Source: Klebsiella quasipneumoniae subsp. quasipneumoniae | GTDB lineage: Bacteria > Pseudomonadota > Gammaproteobacteria > Enterobacterales > Enterobacteriaceae | Direction: 5' to 3' | Length of the DNA: 64,000 nucleotides | Assembly (NCBI RefSeq): GCF_020525925.1 | Contig: NZ_CP084876.1 | Coordinates: 2,046,001-2,110,000, forward strand | In this document: in pieces, positions 40,326-49,347 of the stretch | Position numbering within the stretch: position 1 is the first letter of the stretch | How the letters are laid out: every line of letters begins with the position of its first letter | The notes under the pieces: generated by a model | Told to the model about the DNA's origin: nothing | Databases searched by the model: none | The model's input: the letters and a program-made list of their open reading frames with translations, nothing else | Position numbers and translations under genes: made by a program

Positions 40326-41786
40326 TTACAGCAACGGGCTGAAGAAGTAAAACAGTCGCTCGGCGATCCGCTGCCACAGCGGACGTTTTAACCAGAGACG
40401 GGCGTCCAGCAGGCGCGAGCGCGAGATATAGTCATCCTGAACCGCCGCCAGATCGCTGCCGAAGCCGGCGTCATCGATGACCAGCGTGATTTCAAAATTG
40501 AGCCACAGGCTGCGCATATCCAGATTCACGGTTCCCACCAGGCTCAGTTCGCCATCGACCAGCACGCTCTTGGTATGCAACAGGCCGCCTTCAAACTGGT
40601 AAATCTTCACCCCTGCCGCCAGCAGCTCGGTGAAAAAGGCCCGGCTGGCCCAGCCCACCAGCAGCGAATCGTTCTTGCGCGGTAAAATAATACTCACGTC
40701 CACGCCGCGCTGGGCGGCGGTACAGATCGCGTGCAGCAGGTCGTCGCTGGGTACGAAGTAGGGCGTGGTCATGATCAAATGCTCTTTCGCCGCGTAGGCG
40801 GCGGTGAGCAGCGCTTGATGGATCAGATCTTCCGGAAAGCCCGGACCGGAGGCGATCGTGTGGATGGTATGCCCACTGGCCTCTTCAAACGGCATGATAT
40901 TGACGTCCGGCGGCGGTGGCAGAATACGCTTTCCGGTCTCGATCTCCCAGTCACAGGAGTAGACGATGCCCATCGAGGTCGCTACCGGGCCTTCCATGCG
41001 CGCCATCAGGTCAATCCACTGCCCGACCCCCGAGTCCTGCTTAAAGTAGCGGGGATCGACCAGATTCATGCTGCCGGTGTAGGCGATATAGTTATCGATC
41101 ATCACCATTTTACGATGCTGACGCAGGTCCATCCGGCGCAGAAACACACGCATCAGATTGACCTTGAGAGCCTCGACCACTTCAATGCCGGCGTTACGCA
41201 TCATCGCCGCCCATGGGCTACGGAAAAAGGCCACACTGCCCGCGGAGTCGAGCATTAACCGGCAGTGAACCCCGCGACGGGCGGCGGCCATTAGCGATTC
41301 GGCGACGCTGTCGGCCATACCGCCTGGCTGCCAGATATAGAAGACCATCTCTATGTTATGGCGAGCCAGTTGAATATCGCGGATCAGGGCCTGCATGACG
41401 TCGTCAGATTCGGTCAGCAACTGCAGCTGGTTGCCTTTTACGCCGCCAATACCCTGGCGCCGTTCGCAAAGCTTGAACAGGGACTCGGCCACCGGGCTGT
41501 TATCTTCGGCAAAGATATGTTTGCAGGCTTTGAGGTCGTTTAACCATTTGGCCGTGGAAGGCCACATCGCCCTCGCGCGTTCTGCCCGCCGCTTACCAAG
41601 ATGCAGCTCGCCAAAGGAGAGATAGGCGATGATCCCCACCAGCGGCAGGATATAAATGATCAATAACCATGCCATGGCGGACGGCACAGCGCGGCGTTTC
41701 ATTAGAATTCGTAATGTTACACCGGCGATCAACAGCCAGTACCCCAGAATGACCAGCCAGTTCACCACCGTGTAAAAGGTTGTCAT
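40326..41786 (-). CDS. cls: Cardiolipin synthase A
   Basis: 486 residues. Two N-terminal membrane helices ([18 protein letters not shown] and [18 protein letters not shown]) are followed by two phospholipase D HKD motifs, [16 protein letters not shown] and [16 protein letters not shown]. It condenses two phosphatidylglycerol molecules to cardiolipin at the inner membrane. The length equals E. coli ClsA. yciY is divergent. Confidence 0.97.
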   Translation of the reverse strand: MTTFYTVVNWLVILGYWLLIAGVTLRILMKRRAVPSAMAWLLIIYILPLVGIIAYLSFGELHLGKRRAERARAMWPSTAKWLNDLKACKHIFAEDNSPVAESLFKLCERRQGIGGVKGNQLQLLTESDDVMQALIRDIQLARHNIEMVFYIWQPGGMADSVAESLMAAARRGVHCRLMLDSAGSVAFFRSPWAAMMRNAGIEVVEALKVNLMRVFLRRMDLRQHRKMVMIDNYIAYTGSMNLVDPRYFKQDSGVGQWIDLMARMEGPVATSMGIVYSCDWEIETGKRILPPPPDVNIMPFEEASGHTIHTIASGPGFPEDLIHQALLTAAYAAKEHLIMTTPYFVPSDDLLHAICTAAQRGVDVSIILPRKNDSLLVGWASRAFFTELLAAGVKIYQFEGGLLHTKSVLVDGELSLVGTVNLDMRSLWLNFEITLVIDDAGFGSDLAAVQDDYISRSRLLDARLWLKRPLWQRIAERLFYFFSPLL

Positions 41787-41929
41787 AGATGTAAAATCCT
41801 TTTGAATGACGTTATGTGATGAGTTTACGCATCAGTATTTTTCTGGCAAATAAAAACGCAGCGAAAGCGGTGGTCAGTCGCCGGCAGAGGTTTATAATGG
41901 GGGCTGTTTTCACTCGTAGAGTCGTTGCA

Positions 41930-42103
41930 ATGAAGCGTAGTAGAACGGAAGTAGGGCGCTGGCGCATGCTGAGACAGGTGAATCGCCGTAAAGCGCGCTG
42001 GCTGGAAGCCCAATCACGCCGCAATATGCGGATCCTCGCTATCAGGAAGGGACTGGTGAAACGGCAGCGTCATGCTCTGCTGTTTATCTTCCCCGACAGT
42101 TAA
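41930..42103 (+). CDS. yciY: Small basic protein YciY
   Basis: 57 residues, very rich in arginine (MKRSRTEVGRWRMLRQ). The start matches the E. coli YciY N-terminus; the frame is open upstream but those residues have no family support. Function unknown. It is divergent from cls and closed by its own terminator. Confidence 0.85.
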   Translation: MKRSRTEVGRWRMLRQVNRRKARWLEAQSRRNMRILAIRKGLVKRQRHALLFIFPDS

Positions 42104-42112
42104 ACGAGCAGA

Positions 42113-42146
42113 ACAACGGCACCGAACGCGGTGCCGTTGTCGTTTT
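42113..42146 (+). terminator. yciY terminator
   Basis: ACAACGGCACCG-AACG-CGGTGCCGTTGT stem (42113-42140) followed by CGTTTT. Confidence 0.8.
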
Positions 42147-42380
42147 CCCGCTCTGCGCGGCATTCCCTTTTAACATCGCCAGATCGCCTATTGAAATATC
42201 TATGCGATGCCTGTCAGAGTATGACGGGGGATTATCGACAGAACGCCATTTTCCGCAACAGGTATTCACCGCCGTGTGGAAGTCCGGACAGGGCGTGGGG
42301 TCGTCGATCGTTTTTCAATGTCGTGCTCACTATCAGGATACCCACCCTGAATAAAACGCACCGCTTTTGCGGGCGTTAAT

Positions 42381-42959
42381 TTATTTGGCATAGGCTTCCG
42401 TGGATAACGTGATAGTCACGTTATCACTCACCGCCGGAACATATTTATCAAGCTTGAAGTCTGAACGTTTTATTACCCCTGAGGCATCAAAACCAATGGC
42501 CTGTTTTTTCACCATCGGATGCATATCCTGTTTATTCAGAGTGGCATGCAATACAACCGGTTTGGTGATGCCCTTAATGGTCAGGTTACCTTCAACATCA
42601 TATTTATTGTCGCCTTTACTTTCCACCCGGGTGCTCTTAAAAGTGGCCTCAGGATACGTGTTGACATCGAAGTACTCTTTGCCTAAAAACTCATCCGTTA
42701 ACGCTTTGACATGAGTGTCAATGGTTTTGACTGGCAGCGTGACGTGCACAGAGGATTTCTCCGGGTTGTCTTTGTCAAAAGACAATTTCCCTGAAACATC
42801 AGAGATATACGCTGTAGGGTTAGAGAAGCCAAAATGGTTCCAGGTAATAACAACGGAAGTATGCTGCGGATCCAGACTATATTCTGTCGCTGCGGCTTGT
42901 GACACAGGAATATATAAGGCAAGCAGAGAAAGCAATGCGGTTTTTTTCAGGGTATTCAC
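42381..42959 (-). CDS. YceI-family periplasmic lipid-binding-like protein
   Basis: 192 residues from a GTG start at 42959, seven bases after GAGGA; the frame is open further upstream, but the signal peptide (NTLKKTALLSLLALYIPVSQA) begins here. The mature part is a YceI domain (YSLDPQHTSVVITWNHFGFSNP; GNLTIKGITKPVVLHATL), a lipocalin-like barrel that binds isoprenoid-type lipids in characterised members. The classic E. coli YceI lies elsewhere, so this is a second family member in this position. Its role is unknown. Confidence 0.85.
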   Translation of the reverse strand: MNTLKKTALLSLLALYIPVSQAAATEYSLDPQHTSVVITWNHFGFSNPTAYISDVSGKLSFDKDNPEKSSVHVTLPVKTIDTHVKALTDEFLGKEYFDVNTYPEATFKSTRVESKGDNKYDVEGNLTIKGITKPVVLHATLNKQDMHPMVKKQAIGFDASGVIKRSDFKLDKYVPAVSDNVTITLSTEAYAK

Positions 42960-43713
42960 ACAAAAATCCTCATAAGCGTCAGGTACATAAATGGTAGCCC
43001 AAAAAAATGCGGCACTTATTGAAAACATTTGTTATTCCCGTTCAAATTTTTTAATCAACCAAGAATCACCCTACAATTACTCTGCGTGAAGTTTACCCGG
43101 CGAAATTAATCGACTTTAAAAAATGATCATCTGCAACGTAAATCTGGTTGCGTAGTTTTTAGACGTTCATTCCATATTGATATGTGCCTGTGTCAGCGCA
43201 CTCCGTTTATTTTCAGACACTTTCAAGCCACCTCGTTTCTGAATACAGTAAGATGGCGATATGGGGTCCCATACCTGCGGAACGGGATATGCATGCTTAT
43301 TTATTCCAGGCCTTTATATCTGTTGGTCAGCATCTATCTCTCTTTAACGATCTTCTTTCAACTGTATTTTGGATTTACCGGGCGATGTCAGGATGTGCTG
43401 GCTTGTAAAGCAAGCGCTAAATCCAATGCAAGACCTCTGTTGCAGACTGATTCAATACATTTACAATTCAAAATCATGCCCGGCGTCGACGTTTAGTCAG
43501 CAATTTCTATGGCCGCAGAAGGCGAGGTGAGGGTCGATGATGTCGTCGAAGGAGAAGGGATGTGCTCATCTTCCTGGCGTCTCAGGCGGATAACAGCCAA
43601 CGCTTGCGTGCGGTTAAAAAGGGCGACATTTTAATGTGATGTAGCAAAATGCGCCCTTTCATCTGATGGCCTGGTGCGTTGTTGCCATTAACCAGAAAAA
43701 GAAAAGGGTATTT
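42960..43713. other. Gene-poor stretch where E. coli carries kch
   Basis: 754 bases. Two overlapping open frames at 43182-43496 and 43184-43408 (104 and 74 residues) have no recognisable domain, no ribosome binding site I trust and mutually exclusive frames, so I do not call either. The stretch is AT-rich around 43020-43150. E. coli has the channel gene kch between yciY and yciI; I see no remnant of it. The right end holds the yciI terminator. Confidence 0.55.
43616..43659 (-). terminator. yciI terminator
   Basis: Long imperfect hairpin, AAAGGGCG-A-CATTTT (43618-43632) with AAAATG-CGCCCTTT (43646-43659). Read on the minus strand it ends in a T run (43616-43620 on the plus strand), about 55 bases after the yciI stop. 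Confidence 0.7.
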
Positions 43714-44010
43714 TCAAAATACCTTCTTATATGGTTTAACAGAGACCTGGCGGTAGACGCCGGCGGCGATATACGGATCGTCATTAGCCCAGGCCTGAGC
43801 CGCTTCCAGCGATTCAAACTCAGCGATCACCGTTGAGCCGCTGAATCCGGCTGCGCCCGGTTCGTTGCTGTCAACGGCCGGCATTGGCCCGGCGGTAAGC
43901 AGCCGACCTTCATCATGTAAAAGTTGTAGACGCGCAAGATGCGCGGGGCGAACCGAGAGCCGCTTTTCCAGAGAATCGGCGATATCTTCAGCGTAGATAA
44001 CGTAAAGCAC
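43714..44010 (-). CDS. yciI: YciI-like protein
   Basis: 98 residues from a GTG at 44010, seven bases after AAGGAG; this start gives exactly the E. coli YciI length, while the open frame runs six codons further. Ferredoxin-like fold with the family core [23 protein letters not shown]. Haemophilus YciI has a possible active-site histidine and aspartate, but no reaction is established. It is divergent from tonB as in E. coli. Confidence 0.92.
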   Translation of the reverse strand: MLYVIYAEDIADSLEKRLSVRPAHLARLQLLHDEGRLLTAGPMPAVDSNEPGAAGFSGSTVIAEFESLEAAQAWANDDPYIAAGVYRQVSVKPYKKVF

Positions 44011-44161
44011 GGCAAAGCTCCTTATCATTAAACAGGCGAATTACGTTAAGTTAAACGACCATGGACTGCAATGCAAAGATGCGCCCCGGCGTCGAATGCC
44101 CCGCCGACGCGGCTTTTTTCCGCAAATGGTGGCAAAAATTGACTCAGGTTAAGACGGCTTA

Positions 44162-44190
44162 TTGAATATGATTGCTATTTGCATTTAAAA
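44162..44190 (+). promoter_or_regulatory. tonB promoter with Fur-box-like sequence
   Basis: -35 TTGAAT (44162-44167), 16-base spacer and -10 TTTAAA (44184-44189). A sequence matching 11 of 19 bases of the Fur consensus covers 44164-44182, over the promoter itself. Iron repression of tonB through Fur is established in E. coli; here it is inferred. Confidence 0.6.
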
Positions 44191-44229
44191 TCGGAGCATC
44201 ATTTTTCAACAGAAACGACTATGAGCGCA

Positions 44230-44967
44230 ATGACCCTTGATTTACCTCGCCGCTTCCCGTGGCCAACGCTGTTATCCGTGGCTATCCACGGTGCCGTTGT
44301 GGCGGGGCTGCTTTATACCTCGGTACATCAGGTTATTGAACAGCCTTCCCCGACGCAGCCGATAGAGATCACGATGGTGGCGCCGGCCGATCTTGAGCCG
44401 CCCCCGGCGGCGCAACCCGTCGTGCAGCCCGTTGTTGAACCTGAACCGGAGCCGGAGCCTGAGGTGGTCCCTGAGCCGCCGAAAGAGGCGCCGGTGGTGA
44501 TCCATAAACCAGAACCTAAGCCGAAGCCCAAACCTAAACCGAAGCCCAGGCCGGAGAAAAAGGTTGAGCAGCCGAAGCGGGACGTCAAACCGGCCGCGGA
44601 GCCGCGTCCGGCTTCACCGTTTGAAAACAACAATACGACGCCAGCGCGCACCGCGCCGAGCACCTCCACCGCAGCGGCCAAACCCACCGTCACTGCCCCG
44701 AGCGGCCCGCGGGCGATCAGCCGCGTTCAGCCGACCTATCCGGCGCGCGCTCAGGCGCTGCGCATTGAAGGAACGGTGCGGGTGAAGTTTGACGTCACGC
44801 CTGATGGCCGAATTGATAATCTGCAGATCCTCTCCGCCCAGCCGGCGAATATGTTTGAGCGCGAGGTGAAAAGCGCGATGCGCAGATGGCGTTACGAGCA
44901 GGCAAAACCGGGAACCGGCGTGACGATGACCATTAAATTCCGTCTCAACGGCGTCGAGATTAACTGA
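44230..44967 (+). CDS. tonB: TonB energy transducer
   Basis: 245 residues from the ATG at 44230 (MTLDLPRRFPWP), the start used in the family; an in-frame ATG nine bases upstream (44221) is equally possible. An N-terminal membrane anchor contains the SxxxH motif (SVAIHGAVVAGLL), which contacts ExbB/ExbD. Then comes a periplasm-spanning Pro-Glu and Pro-Lys repeat region (about residues 55-125, PEPEPEPE and KPKPKPKP) and the C-terminal TonB domain with the YP motif (YPARAQALRIEGTVRVKF). It couples the proton motive force to outer-membrane siderophore and vitamin B12 receptors, and so serves the btu genes in this window. Confidence 0.96.
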   Translation: MTLDLPRRFPWPTLLSVAIHGAVVAGLLYTSVHQVIEQPSPTQPIEITMVAPADLEPPPAAQPVVQPVVEPEPEPEPEVVPEPPKEAPVVIHKPEPKPKPKPKPKPRPEKKVEQPKRDVKPAAEPRPASPFENNNTTPARTAPSTSTAAAKPTVTAPSGPRAISRVQPTYPARAQALRIEGTVRVKFDVTPDGRIDNLQILSAQPANMFEREVKSAMRRWRYEQAKPGTGVTMTIKFRLNGVEIN

Positions 44968-44977
44968 TAATGCAGGG

Positions 44978-45000
44978 CGGCGGACCGGGGAGGTCCGCCG
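44978..45000. terminator. Hairpin between tonB and yniA
   Basis: Nine-bp stem CGGCGGACC / GGTCCGCCG with a five-base loop, between two convergent stop codons. No T tract on either side, so its terminator role is uncertain. Confidence 0.45.
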
Positions 45001-45010
45001 TAAACCTTGT

Positions 45011-45883
45011 CTAACGCGTTTTTTCCATCAAGACATCGTCCAGCGCCTGCTGGACCGTCACCAGGTGCTGGCCACCGAACAATATCGCCCGGTTCAGCAG
45101 GGTATAAAGCTGGTAGATCGGCTGACGCTCGAGAAAACCAGCCGGCAGCGGTGAGACGGACTGATAGCCGTCATAGATCTGCGGGGGTTGTTCCGGGTGC
45201 ATCGGCAGCATAGCTAAATCGCACTCGCGATCGCCCCAGTAGCAGGCCGGGTCGAAGATGTAGGGGCCATCCGGCCCTAAGGCGCAGTTGCCGGACCACA
45301 GGTCCCCGTGTAGCAGCGAAGGTTGCGGCTGATGGTTGGCCAGCCGCTGCTGTACCACATCGACTAAGGTATCGATATCGCCAAAGTGCAACCCTTTCTC
45401 CGCCGCCAGCTCCAGCTGCCAGCCGATACGCTGCTCGGCGAAGAACACCGACCAGCGACGTTGCCAGGCGTTGGGCTGCGGCGTGGTGGAAAGATCGTTA
45501 TCAAAATCCAGACCGAACTGCGGCTGATCGCTCCACTGATGCAGGTGGGCTAACTGCTGGCCAAGCAGGAAAGCGTTATGCGCATCCAGCGGGCGGGGAG
45601 GGAGGTATTCCATGACCACGAAGCTGTAGTCGCGATCGCTGCCGACGGCAAAGACCTGTGGTACGCGAACAGTTTTGCTTCGCGACAGCAGCTCCAGCTG
45701 ATCGGCCTCGGCGGTGAAGATAGGCAGGAGTTCCCGTTCGTCGCATTTCACGAAGTAATCTTTGCCGCCGAAACGCAAATGCCAGGCGGAATGGATCTCT
45801 CCGCCGGGCAGCTCGGTTTTCAGTTCGATTTCAGCGTCTTCGGTATGCCAATCGCGTAAAAGAGTACTGATTGCTTGCCACAT
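45011..45883 (-). CDS. yniA: Fructosamine kinase-family protein YniA
   Basis: 290 residues from the ATG at 45883 after GGAGAGAC; a longer frame exists upstream. Fructosamine/ketosamine-3-kinase fold: glycine-rich PGGEIHSAWHL, lysine in FVKCDE, catalytic HGDLWSGN and metal-binding FDPACYWGDRECDLAM. The family phosphorylates sugar adducts on protein amines, a deglycation repair step; the bacterial substrates are not settled. ydiZ and pfkB lie upstream on the same strand. Confidence 0.94.
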   Translation of the reverse strand: MWQAISTLLRDWHTEDAEIELKTELPGGEIHSAWHLRFGGKDYFVKCDERELLPIFTAEADQLELLSRSKTVRVPQVFAVGSDRDYSFVVMEYLPPRPLDAHNAFLLGQQLAHLHQWSDQPQFGLDFDNDLSTTPQPNAWQRRWSVFFAEQRIGWQLELAAEKGLHFGDIDTLVDVVQQRLANHQPQPSLLHGDLWSGNCALGPDGPYIFDPACYWGDRECDLAMLPMHPEQPPQIYDGYQSVSPLPAGFLERQPIYQLYTLLNRAILFGGQHLVTVQQALDDVLMEKTR

Positions 45884-45988
45884 GCTGTCTCTCCCCATGT
45901 TTTCCAACATATCATAAGGTTAGCGCATTACTACCGGGTAAACCTGGAACTGACGCACAACTGACGCTTTACGTTGCGCTAAACGCAC

Positions 45989-46273
45989 TTATTGAGCTTT
46001 TAACCATTCAGCGAATGTGCTGACGGCGATCTCCGCCGGGCGGCCAAGGGCCGCTTCCGCCAGTCCGGCGCTAAGGGCCTTCACTTCCTCGGCTGCCTGG
46101 GCGCTCAGCAGGCCAAAGGTATTGGTGCCCAGCTCATGGGGAGTGCCCTCTTCATCATTGAGCGTCAGTACAAACCCTGCTCGGGTAAAATGGTTGCTGA
46201 CCTCATTGATCTCCGTTAGCGCCTGTTCGTGGAAGTTCACGCTGACGACCCAGGCGGTAATATCATTGCTCAT
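45989..46273 (-). CDS. ydiZ: Small conserved protein YdiZ
   Basis: 94 residues, acidic, with no signal peptide or membrane segment. It lies between pfkB and yniA, the position of ydiZ in E. coli, and I name it mainly from that. No domain of known function is recognisable. A ribosome-binding-like GGGGTG precedes the ATG at 46273. Confidence 0.7.
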   Translation of the reverse strand: MSNDITAWVVSVNFHEQALTEINEVSNHFTRAGFVLTLNDEEGTPHELGTNTFGLLSAQAAEEVKALSAGLAEAALGRPAEIAVSTFAEWLKAQ

Positions 46274-46366
46274 TTCTACACCCCGTTGTTATGCATGGCC
46301 TTTCCAGCATAGACCATCCTGCAAATATCGTGGTTCCCCTCCGCCAGCGCGGAGGGGCAGGGGAGA

Positions 46367-47299
46367 TCAACGCCCGCAGAGATAATCGTAGATTTTTTGC
46401 GTATTGGCCTGCGAGCAGAGGCGGGTACCCTGGTTGATGGTCGCGGCGCTACCGGCGGCGACGCCAAAGCGTACCATGTCTTCGAGGCTGGCGTTCTCCG
46501 CCAGACGTAAGGTCATGGCGCCCACCATGCTGTCGCCGGCGCCGACGGTGCTCTGGCTTTTCATTGGCGGCGGCACCACCTGAACGCTGCCGCTGGCGTC
46601 AACCCCTAACGCCCCCTGCGGACCGAGGGAGACCACCACCCGGCGCACTTTACCGGACTGGATCAACGACTGAGCGGCAAGGCGAACGTCATCGGGCTGG
46701 CTCAGATCGCGCTGCACGAGGGCGCTGAGCTCTTTCTGGTTTGGCTTCACTAATTCAATATTGCCGACGTCCAGCGCGGCGGCCAGCGCGTCGCCGGAAC
46801 TGTCGATAATGCAGCGCAGGCCCTGCTGTTGCGCATGCTTAACCAGCTGCATCAGATTTTCGACGCTGATACCTGGCGGCAGACTGCCGCTGATCACCAG
46901 CAGAGAGCCGGGGTCGATGGTCAGGACTTTCTCTTCCAGACGGCGGAATTCATCGTCTGTCAGCGCGGCGCCGGGCATCACAAAGCGATACTGTTCGCCG
47001 CTGGCGGCTACGTGAACGTGCAGGTTCTGTCGCGTCCAGTCGCGGGTTTCGACGGTCTCGACCGGCACCTGCTCATCGGCCAGCAGAGCGGCAAGGTGCT
47101 CGCCGGTGGCGCCGCCAATAGGGAAAATGGCGGTGGCTTTCCCGCCGAGAAAGGTCACGGCGCGGGCGACGTTGATCCCGCCGCCGCCGGGTTCAAATAC
47201 CGGCGCGCTGCAGCGGAGTTTCCCTTCCGGGTAGATCTGCGGGGTCTGGGTGGCGCTATCCAGCGAGGGGGCCAGCGTGAGCGTATAAATTTTGGTCAT
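46367..47299 (-). CDS. pfkB: 6-phosphofructokinase II
   Basis: 310 residues of the PfkB/ribokinase family. The N-terminal family signature reads PGGGGINVARA and the C-terminal one VGAGDSMVGAMTLRLA, which holds the catalytic aspartate; the GSLPPG motif is present. It phosphorylates fructose-6-phosphate to fructose-1,6-bisphosphate as the minor isoenzyme of glycolysis. GAGGAG precedes the start. Confidence 0.96.
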   Translation of the reverse strand: MTKIYTLTLAPSLDSATQTPQIYPEGKLRCSAPVFEPGGGGINVARAVTFLGGKATAIFPIGGATGEHLAALLADEQVPVETVETRDWTRQNLHVHVAASGEQYRFVMPGAALTDDEFRRLEEKVLTIDPGSLLVISGSLPPGISVENLMQLVKHAQQQGLRCIIDSSGDALAAALDVGNIELVKPNQKELSALVQRDLSQPDDVRLAAQSLIQSGKVRRVVVSLGPQGALGVDASGSVQVVPPPMKSQSTVGAGDSMVGAMTLRLAENASLEDMVRFGVAAGSAATINQGTRLCSQANTQKIYDYLCGR

Positions 47300-47654
47300 T
47301 CCTTCTCCTCCTTAATACGGCGACTGTACTTTATTTAAGCATGGCACGATGATCCAGGGAGGGAAAGTGCTGTCCCTGAGAGATTTGCAAAGAAGCCTGT
47401 ATTTTCATTATGAAATAAAGATTGTTTCCGGAGCTGTCTTATTCAAAAAACGAAAGAGTAAGTGATTGCTATGTTATTCGTGCTTTTTTATAATTTGCTA
47501 CCTTTCTTAGGACCTGCACTGCGCGATCCTCGCGAAAGTTTCCGGGACCCACAGGTCTCTTTTATGTTGTACGGACGCTAAATTCAATGAGCCGGCAAAG
47601 TGACGCCTGTTCATCATTTGTACTGTCCTAAAAAATGTATTTTAGAGAGTTATA
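47300..47654. other. pfkB-ydiY divergent intergenic region
   Basis: 355 bases. It should hold both divergent promoters; the left part beside pfkB is unremarkable. A 36-codon open frame (47471-47581) starting with a hydrophobic run is noted separately and not called as a gene, since it has no clear ribosome binding site. A GAGAG ribosome binding site for ydiY lies at its right end. Confidence 0.5.
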
Positions 47655-48413
47655 ATGAAGCTTTTAAAGACAGTACCCGCAGCGGTCATGCTGGCGGGGG
47701 GGCTTTTTGCGTCTGTTGGCGCAATGGCCGATGATTCTGTATTTACCGTCATGGATGACCCTTCCGCTGCCAAAAAACCGTTCGAAGGAGTGGTCAACGC
47801 AGGTTACCTGGCGCAGTCCGGCAACACCAAGAACTCCTCAATGACGGCCGATTCCACCCTGACCTGGTATGGCAATACCACCGCCTGGTCGCTGTGGGGC
47901 AACGCCAGCAACACCTCGTCCAACGATGAGCGCTCCTCAGAGAAATATGCTGTCGGTGGCCGTAGCCGCTATAACCTGACCGATATGAACTACGTCTTTG
48001 GGCAGGGCAGTTGGCTAACCGACCGCTACAACGGCTACCAGCAGCGCGATGTTCTGACGGCGGGCTATGGTCGTCAAATCCTCAACGGACCAGTGCATAG
48101 CCTGCGGTTTGAATTTGGTCCTGGCGTCCGCTATGACGAATACACCGACGGGGATACCGACACTCAGCCGCTGGGTTACGCCTCCGGAACCTGGGCCTGG
48201 CAGATGACCGACAACGCCAAATTTACTCAAGGGGTATCGGTGTTTGGCGCCGAGGACACCACGGTCAACTCAGAGAGCGCGTTAAACGTGGCGATTAACG
48301 CCCACTTTGCGCTGAAAGTGGCGTACAACGTCACCTGGAACTCGGAGCCGCCTGCGTCTGCGCCGGAGCATACCGATCGCCGGACCTCGCTCTCCCTCGG
48401 GTATAAGATGTAA
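47655..48413 (+). CDS. ydiY: DUF481-family outer-membrane-type protein YdiY
   Basis: 252 residues with a signal peptide of 25 residues (SVGAMA-DDS). The rest is a DUF481 domain of alternating hydrophobic strands (FEGVVNAGYLAQSGNTKNSSM) ending in an aromatic-poor but hydrophobic strand, SLSLGYKM; these are predicted outer-membrane beta barrels. E. coli ydiY was described as acid-inducible; the function is unknown. Terminated by a hairpin directly after the stop. Confidence 0.9.
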   Translation: MKLLKTVPAAVMLAGGLFASVGAMADDSVFTVMDDPSAAKKPFEGVVNAGYLAQSGNTKNSSMTADSTLTWYGNTTAWSLWGNASNTSSNDERSSEKYAVGGRSRYNLTDMNYVFGQGSWLTDRYNGYQQRDVLTAGYGRQILNGPVHSLRFEFGPGVRYDEYTDGDTDTQPLGYASGTWAWQMTDNAKFTQGVSVFGAEDTTVNSESALNVAINAHFALKVAYNVTWNSEPPASAPEHTDRRTSLSLGYKM

Positions 48414-48419
48414 TATTTT

Positions 48420-48448
48420 CAGGCCGGGTTTCCCGGCCTGATCGTTTT
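48420..48448 (+). terminator. ydiY terminator
   Basis: CAGGCCGGG-TTT-CCCGGCCTG stem (48420-48440) followed by ATCGTTTT. Confidence 0.8.
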
Positions 48449-48590
48449 AGATTTAGCAATAAGTGACATTATTTTTTCTGGCAATTCGTTTTAGTTTTTA
48501 TAAAAAGAAACGGGCCTCCATCTTTTCTCCATTATTCTCCGTTTGCTGACAAATATTCATTCTATTTGACACGAAAAGCTAAATATTCGA

Positions 48591-48620
48591 CGGACAAATA
48601 TGTGATCTGGATCTATACTA
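48591..48620 (+). promoter_or_regulatory. Promoter with sigma-S-like -10 upstream of the small exported protein
   Basis: -10 element TCTATACTAAG (TATACT at 48614-48619), close to the extended -10 favoured by sigma S, with a weak -35 CGGACA (48591-48596) at 17 bases. The gene starts 63 bases downstream. Confidence 0.45.
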
Positions 48621-48682
48621 AGAGTCACTGACCGAATGGCGACATTGTTCGGTCCGTCTTCCGTAATAAGAGAATAAACATC

Positions 48683-48916
48683 ATGAAAAACAGCCAATTT
48701 ACCATCGCAGCCCTGGCGCTGTGCGTGCTTTCCTTTGGCGCATCAGCCGCCACGCCAGTTCCGCCGTCGGGTAACCAGGACCATACGCAGGTAGGTATCG
48801 CCAAAGCAACCGACGTTGAGGCCGGTTCGAATATTGCCCCCGGTTCCCGTAGTACCGGACAATCCATGAGCGATGCCTTTAATGTGCATACGCTGGTAGC
48901 AGGCGAGTGGTCTTAA
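48683..48916 (+). CDS. Small exported protein of unknown function
   Basis: 77 residues. A clear signal peptide occupies residues 1-22 (MKNSQFTIAALALCVLSFGASA, cut before ATPVPP). The mature part of about 55 residues is small, has no cysteine, and is rich in serine, glycine and alanine. I do not recognise the family. An AGAGAATAAACATC stretch precedes the ATG, a modest ribosome binding site. A good -10 upstream (48614) supports expression. It has its own unit between ydiY and thrS. A stress-related periplasmic role would be only a guess from the promoter. Confidence 0.65.
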   Translation: MKNSQFTIAALALCVLSFGASAATPVPPSGNQDHTQVGIAKATDVEAGSNIAPGSRSTGQSMSDAFNVHTLVAGEWS

Positions 48917-49347
48917 TATCGCAGGCTACTGCTTCACGGGCGGACTATTAAGCCGGGTAGAGTGGTACCGGTTTAACGACCCGCGCTAAACATCACGCAG
49001 GCAATATCAAGGCGTCTCTTTTAGTTTGTCCGCATAATATCATCCGGCTTCGCTGGTGATTATTTTCGCGTCTTCCTGGCGGATATTCTGCTTTTATCCG
49101 CGCGGCTCTTGTTTTCTCCACATTCCGCCATCATTTATGCTATTACGGCTTTAATCACGTACCAATGATGTGTAAACTACTCCCCGGTGTTATCAGCAGG
49201 CGGCAGCAGGCGGGAACGATCGCTCCGGTCGTGCTCCTCTTTTCGCAGAGTGAAGCGGGAACTGCGCCTTAACCTGATGATAATGATGATTATATAGTTT
49301 TGTATGTGCTCTTTCGTGCGGGGCACCACTGCAAATAAGGACATAAA
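48917..49347 (+). promoter_or_regulatory. thrS upstream region with translational operator
   Basis: 431 bases without a gene of their own. The last 160 bases should be the thrS leader. At 49306-49326 a seven-bp stem (GTGCTCT / GGGGCAC) closes a seven-base loop TTCGTGC that holds CGT, the anticodon of a threonine tRNA. In E. coli, threonyl-tRNA synthetase binds such an anticodon-like arm just upstream of the ribosome binding site and blocks its own translation. A further structured GC-rich segment at 49190-49240 may be the second tRNA-like arm. Confidence 0.65.

Noticed and set aside
43182..43496. Overlapping frames of 104 and 74 codons in the kch position
   Set aside because: No ribosome binding site, no domain, mutually exclusive frames and AT-rich surroundings; not enough to call a gene.
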